A stretch of 64,000 bases of DNA from Pseudomonas cremoris (lineage in GTDB: Bacteria > Pseudomonadota > Gammaproteobacteria > Pseudomonadales > Pseudomonadaceae). A program made the position numbers and the translations under genes. Shown piece by piece: positions 61,046 to 64,000 of the stretch. The stretch is taken from contig NZ_JAAXCY010000008.1 in assembly GCF_014230465.1 (NCBI RefSeq), forward strand, positions 1-64,000. The letters are read 5' to 3'. The notes beneath the pieces were generated by a model. The model made no database searches. It had not been told where the DNA came from and saw only the letters and a list, made by a program, of their open reading frames with translations. The stretch's first letter is position 1. Each line of letters begins with the position of its first letter.

Positions 61046-61162
61046 TTAATGGCCGAACAAGCCGGTCTCGGATTTCTTGGCTTTCTTGTCGGCGCGTTTT
61101 TCATCGGCGGTCTTTGCCGGTTTTTTCTTCGCGGCTTTCTTTGAATCCATACCTTTGGCCAT
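61046..61162 (-). CDS. Lysine-rich miniprotein
   Basis: A 38-residue protein, MAKGMDSKKAAKKKPAKTADEKRADKKAKKSETGLFGH (given here in two parts: the start MAKGMDSKKAAKK and the end KSETGLFGH). Almost half is Lys, so it is strongly basic and unstructured, a histone-tail-like composition. GGAG lies 8 bases before the ATG. Similar miniproteins are common in Pseudomonas, with no known function to me. It may bind nucleic acid. It overlaps no other gene; the divergent GNAT gene starts 104 bases away. Confidence 0.65.
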   Translation of the reverse strand: MAKGMDSKKAAKKKPAKTADEKRADKKAKKSETGLFGH

Positions 61163-61265
61163 GATGCGTACTCCACTAACAGGGGATGTAGCACTGGGTA
61201 TACCACCTATTGCGCGGCAGAAGGCGCTTATAATCCCCTCCCCTTCATAACGCTGCCTGAACACC

Positions 61266-61703
61266 ATGCCCGAGTTGACCATCGATCTGCTGGCAGAGCC
61301 CCTGTGGCCGCTGCTGAACAAGTTTTACCGCAGCCACAATTCATCGATGAAGGCGCTCAAGGGAGGTCAACTGTGGGTGGCGCGCGATGGCGAAATAGTC
61401 GCCGGGTTGTGCCTGACGCCGGTGGTGGGCGGGCAGTGGTTGACGGGCGTATTCGTGGACCCTGCGTATCGCGGCCAGGGGTTGGCGGCGACCTTGATTC
61501 TTGAGGCGGTGGCCTCAGTGGAGGGCACGGTTTGGTTGCTGTGCCATCCAGACCTGGAAGGGTTGTATCAACGCATGGGGTTCACTCAGGACACAGTGCT
61601 GCCCCAATCCTTGAGCGAGCGGCTGGTGCGTTACAAGCGCAACAAACCCATGATCGCCATGGGCTTAGAACGTTTGGTAAGGACGACCTCGGATAATGTG
61701 TGA
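61266..61703 (+). CDS. GNAT-family N-acetyltransferase
   Basis: A 145-residue acetyltransferase. The acetyl-CoA loop is VFVDPAYRGQGLAATLILEAVA (~residues 61-82, with RGQGLA), then VWLLCHPDLEGLYQRMGFTQ. The substrate is unknown. A TATAAT lies at 61229-61234, 32 bases before the ATG, and could be its -10 box. It is divergent from the lysine-rich miniprotein; acetylation of that partner would be speculation. Confidence 0.88.
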   Translation: MPELTIDLLAEPLWPLLNKFYRSHNSSMKALKGGQLWVARDGEIVAGLCLTPVVGGQWLTGVFVDPAYRGQGLAATLILEAVASVEGTVWLLCHPDLEGLYQRMGFTQDTVLPQSLSERLVRYKRNKPMIAMGLERLVRTTSDNV

Positions 61704-61763
61704 TCAGCCGACAGAGGGCCCATGCTAGCCTCGGCGGCACAGTGGCCCACTTTTCGGATAATC

Positions 61764-62582
61764 ATGAAAACGACGTTTGCAGCGCTATCCCTTACTGCCC
61801 TCCTCCTCCCCACCTTTAGCCAGGCCGCCGACGCGCCGATCAGCGCCAAGCAGTACCAAAGCGTACTGGCCGGCAGCTGGCGCGACCCGGCCAACAGCGC
61901 CCGCGACGGTTATCGCCACCCAAAGCAGACCCTGGAGTTCTTTGGCCTGGGCGCCAAGCAGACGGTGATCGAAATCACCCCGGGCGGCGGCTGGTACAGC
62001 GAGGTGCTGTCACCACTGCTCAAGGATCACGGGCAGTACATCGCCGCCGTGCAGGCCGCCAGCACCAGTGCCTATGCGCGCACGTCCGAGGAGAACCTGA
62101 AAAACAAGTTCGCCGCAGACCCGACGCGTTACCGGAAGGCCCAAGTCGTCGAGTTCGATCCCAAGGCGCCGGTGTTCGGCAAGCCGGCTTCGGCGGATGC
62201 CGTACTGACGTTCCGCAACGTGCATAACTGGGTGGAAGCAGGCACTGCGCCGGCCACCTTCAGTGCGTTTTACAAGGTGCTCAAACCGGGCGGCGTACTG
62301 GGTGTGGAAGATCACCGGGCCAAGGACGGAGCAGATCTTGAAGCGATCAAGGACACGGGTTACCTGACCACGGCCCAAGTGGTGAAGTTGGCGACCGATG
62401 CGGGGTTCAAGCTGGCGGCGCAGAGCGAGGTGAACGCCAATCCGAAGGACACCAAGGATTATCCCGCAGGTGTGTGGACCTTGCCGCCAACGTTGAAGTT
62501 GGGGGAGCAGGATAAAGCCAAGTATGTGGCGATTGGGGAGTCGGATCGGATGACGTTGCGGTTCATCAAGCCCGCCAAATAA
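61764..62582 (+). CDS. Exported class I SAM-dependent methyltransferase-like protein
   Basis: A 272-residue protein with a signal peptide (MKTTFAALSLTALLLPTFSQA, cleavage before ADAP). The mature part has the Rossmann-like methyltransferase motif I VIEITPGGGWYSEVLSPLL (~residues 74-92), then AVLTFRNVHNWVEAG and LKPGGVLGVEDHRAK, typical of motifs III/IV in class I enzymes. A periplasmic methyltransferase is odd because SAM is cytoplasmic; such proteins are nevertheless a recurrent family in proteobacteria. It may bind a different ligand. A REP doublet follows. Confidence 0.85.
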   Translation: MKTTFAALSLTALLLPTFSQAADAPISAKQYQSVLAGSWRDPANSARDGYRHPKQTLEFFGLGAKQTVIEITPGGGWYSEVLSPLLKDHGQYIAAVQAASTSAYARTSEENLKNKFAADPTRYRKAQVVEFDPKAPVFGKPASADAVLTFRNVHNWVEAGTAPATFSAFYKVLKPGGVLGVEDHRAKDGADLEAIKDTGYLTTAQVVKLATDAGFKLAAQSEVNANPKDTKDYPAGVWTLPPTLKLGEQDKAKYVAIGESDRMTLRFIKPAK

Positions 62583-62601
62583 CCCAAGTCGAACACAGAC
62601 T

Positions 62602-62697
62602 AAATGTGGGAGCGGGCTTGCTCGCGAATGCGCAGTGTCAGTCGACAGATTTATTGACTGATACAACGCATTCGCGAGCAAGCCCGCTCCCACATTT
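62602..62697. repeat. REP doublet (main family)
   Basis: AAATGTGGGAGCGGGCTTGC and its complement surround GCAGTGTCAGTCGACAGATTTATTGACTGATACAACG. It lies between the convergent methyltransferase-like and def genes. Confidence 0.9.
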
Positions 62698-62718
62698 TGA
62701 CCTCATGGGGTCTGAAAG

Positions 62719-63258
62719 CTAGTCGTCGGCTGTGGGGTCCATGTCCGGGAACATCACTTCGATGAAGCCAAATTTGCTGAAATCCGTAATCCGCGACGGG
62801 TACAACCTACCAATCAGGTGATCGCACTCATGCTGCACCACCCGCGCATGGAACCCGTCGGCCACTCGCACGATCGGCTCACCCTTCGGGTCAAACCCTT
62901 CATAACGAATCTGCTGGTAACGGTCCACCGCACCGCGCAGGCCTGGCACCGACAGGCAACCTTCATAACCTTCCTCCAACACCGGGCTCAGCGGCGTGAT
63001 CAGTGGGTTGATCAGGATGGTCTGCGGCACGGGTGGCGCGTCCGGGTAGCGTTCGCTGGCTTCAAAACCGAAGATCACCAACTGCAAGTCAACGCCGATC
63101 TGCGGTGCGGCCAGGCCTACGCCACCCACGTGTTCCATGGTCTGGAACATGTCATCGATCAACTGCCACAGCTCGGGGCTGTCGAACATTTCCGGCGGAA
63201 CCGGGGGGGCGATACGCAGCAGGCGCTCGTCGCCCATTTTCAGGATTTCACGGATCAT
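62719..63258 (-). CDS. def: Peptide deformylase
   Basis: A 179-residue metallohydrolase removing the N-formyl group from new proteins. Motif 1 is GVGLAAPQ (46-53), motif 2 EGCLS (99-103, metal Cys), motif 3 QHECDHLIG (142-150, HExxH). All are canonical. The ATG follows the BrkB-type gene's stop by three bases, so they are likely in one transcript. Pseudomonads have more than one def; this copy is not linked to fmt, so it is probably a second deformylase. Confidence 0.93.
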   Translation of the reverse strand: MIREILKMGDERLLRIAPPVPPEMFDSPELWQLIDDMFQTMEHVGGVGLAAPQIGVDLQLVIFGFEASERYPDAPPVPQTILINPLITPLSPVLEEGYEGCLSVPGLRGAVDRYQQIRYEGFDPKGEPIVRVADGFHARVVQHECDHLIGRLYPSRITDFSKFGFIEVMFPDMDPTADD

Positions 63259-63261
63259 CGA

Positions 63262-64000
63262 TCAGACTTCGTCGGTAGTGGGCTTGGAATGGTCACGGCC
63301 TAGGCCTGAGACGTGTTGTTTTTCATCCGTGACGGTGTGTTCATCAAAATCCTTCTCACCGGGGTCCTTGCCTTCGGCCGACATGTGTTCGATCACGGCA
63401 TTCATCTCCGCGCCCAGCAACAGCACGGCGGCAGAAATATAGAAGTACAGCAGCAAGACGATGATCGCACCGATACTGCCATACATGGCGTTGTAGTCGG
63501 CGAAGGTCTTGACGTAGTAGCCAAAGCCCAGGGACGCGACGATCCACACCACCACCGCCAGCACGGAGCCTGGGGTGATAAAGCGAAATTTCTGCTTCAC
63601 GTCGGGCATCACGTAGTACATGAGGGCCACGGCGAACATCAGCAAAATCACAATCAACGGCCAACGCAGGATGGTCCACAAGGTGACCACGAATTCCTGC
63701 ATGCCGATCTGCCCGGCCAGCCATTCCATCACTTGCGGACCCAGCACCATCAACGCAGCAGCGGCCAGCAGCATGCCGGCAATGCCGATGGTGTAGAAAA
63801 TCGACAGCGGGAAGCGCTTCCAGATTGGCCGACCTTCAACCACGTCATAGGCCGCGTTCATCGCGCTCATCATCAGGCGCACACCGGCCGAAGCTGTCCA
63901 CAACGCAATCACGATACCCACCGACAGCAGGCCCCCCTTGGATTGCTGCAACTGGTCGATCACCGGGTTGACCTGCTCCAGGGCCTGGGGCGGCAACACC
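63262..64000 (-). CDS. YihY/BrkB-family membrane protein, C-terminal part
   Basis: The last ~245 residues of a YihY/virulence factor BrkB protein; the start lies right of the window. Several membrane helices are visible (LLSVGIVIALWTASAGVRLMMSAMN, FPLSIFYTIGIAGMLLAAAALMVLGP, WPLIVILLMFAVALMYYVMPDVK, GSVLAVVVWIVASLGFGYYV, GAIIVLLLYFYISAAVLLLGAEMNAVIEH). The SLGFGYYVKTFADYNAMYGSIGAIIVLLLYFY segment is the family signature. A charged tail of ~35 residues ends the protein. It was once called RNase BN; its function is unclear. It is upstream of def by three bases. Confidence 0.9.
   Translation of the reverse strand, partial: VLPPQALEQVNPVIDQLQQSKGGLLSVGIVIALWTASAGVRLMMSAMNAAYDVVEGRPIWKRFPLSIFYTIGIAGMLLAAAALMVLGPQVMEWLAGQIGMQEFVVTLWTILRWPLIVILLMFAVALMYYVMPDVKQKFRFITPGSVLAVVVWIVASLGFGYYVKTFADYNAMYGSIGAIIVLLLYFYISAAVLLLGAEMNAVIEHMSAEGKDPGEKDFDEHTVTDEKQHVSGLGRDHSKPTTDEV

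Noticed and set aside
8717..62697. The many similar ~90-base repeats as a CRISPR array
   Set aside because: Copies are kilobases apart, inverted-repeat in structure, and lie between ordinary genes; no cas genes are present.

Overview
The window reads as chromosome of a fluorescent-group Pseudomonas (P. fluorescens complex). The basis is high-GC coding sequence, Pseudomonas-style protein families (BdlA-like PAS chemoreceptors, the gntP/gntK/gntR arrangement, pxpABC, AlaC, ZntB, many LysR-type regulators) and a dense set of the roughly 90-base REP doublets (TGTGGGAGCGGGCTTGCTCGCGAA...) typical of this group. No rRNA, tRNA, CRISPR array, complete insertion sequence or prophage was seen. Genes sit almost end to end and no gene-free stretch exceeds about 300 bases.

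Layout. 1-3,250: end of nrdB with its terminator, a small membrane protein, a HAD phosphatase and a Fic protein whose upstream region carries five direct repeats. 3,500-10,030: LysR, an argininosuccinate-lyase paralogue, a complete polar amino acid ABC importer and an MFS carrier. 10,080-14,250: more accessory in character, with an orphan putative zinc-binding protein, a small XRE regulator behind a perfect LexA-type box, an amidase and a truncated amidase copy. 14,250-20,000: MBL hydrolase and divergent TetR regulator sharing operators, a MASE2-GGDEF cyclase, a BdlA-like receptor and a DUF1003-like protein. 20,000-31,400: GATase-like protein plus monooxygenase, GlpQ, AraC regulator, sterol-desaturase-like protein, PepSY protein, GAF histidine kinase, chemoreceptor, ZntB and a Pit phosphate carrier. 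31,550-41,900: pxpABC 5-oxoprolinase operon, several LysR regulators each beside a short-chain dehydrogenase or a PACE efflux protein, and small enzymes. 42,000-53,600: alaC, the gluconate system with three matching GntR operators, a GST, an epimerase, an MFS carrier, a second BdlA-like receptor, LysR and another GST. 53,700-61,050: a FecI/FecR cell-surface signalling cluster. 61,050-64,000: a lysine-rich miniprotein, GNAT, exported methyltransferase, peptide deformylase and a BrkB-family membrane protein cut by the window edge.

The most interesting unit is 53,707-61,045. An ECF sigma factor and anti-sigma factor sit between a membrane desaturase-like oxygenase with a PhnD-like binding protein lacking a signal peptide on one side, and a TonB-dependent receptor with an orphan OpuAC-type binding protein on the other. 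A 31-base element (25 of 31 identical, core AACCAAACNATCTGCAAG) lies just upstream of both the receptor gene and the desaturase gene, in the same orientation, and nowhere else that I noticed. It looks like the sigma factor's own promoter and ties the parts into one regulon for sensing, importing and possibly oxidising an unknown, probably non-siderophore ligand.

Other regulatory structure read directly from sequence: three GntR operators (AGAYAGCGCTAYCT), a near-perfect TetR operator between the MBL and tetR genes, five AAAACGMTAA-like repeats upstream of fic, a PmrA-like hexamer pair before the PepSY gene, and a 50-base imperfect palindrome between two convergent genes. Functions were assigned from motifs and recalled family resemblance only; no database search was run.
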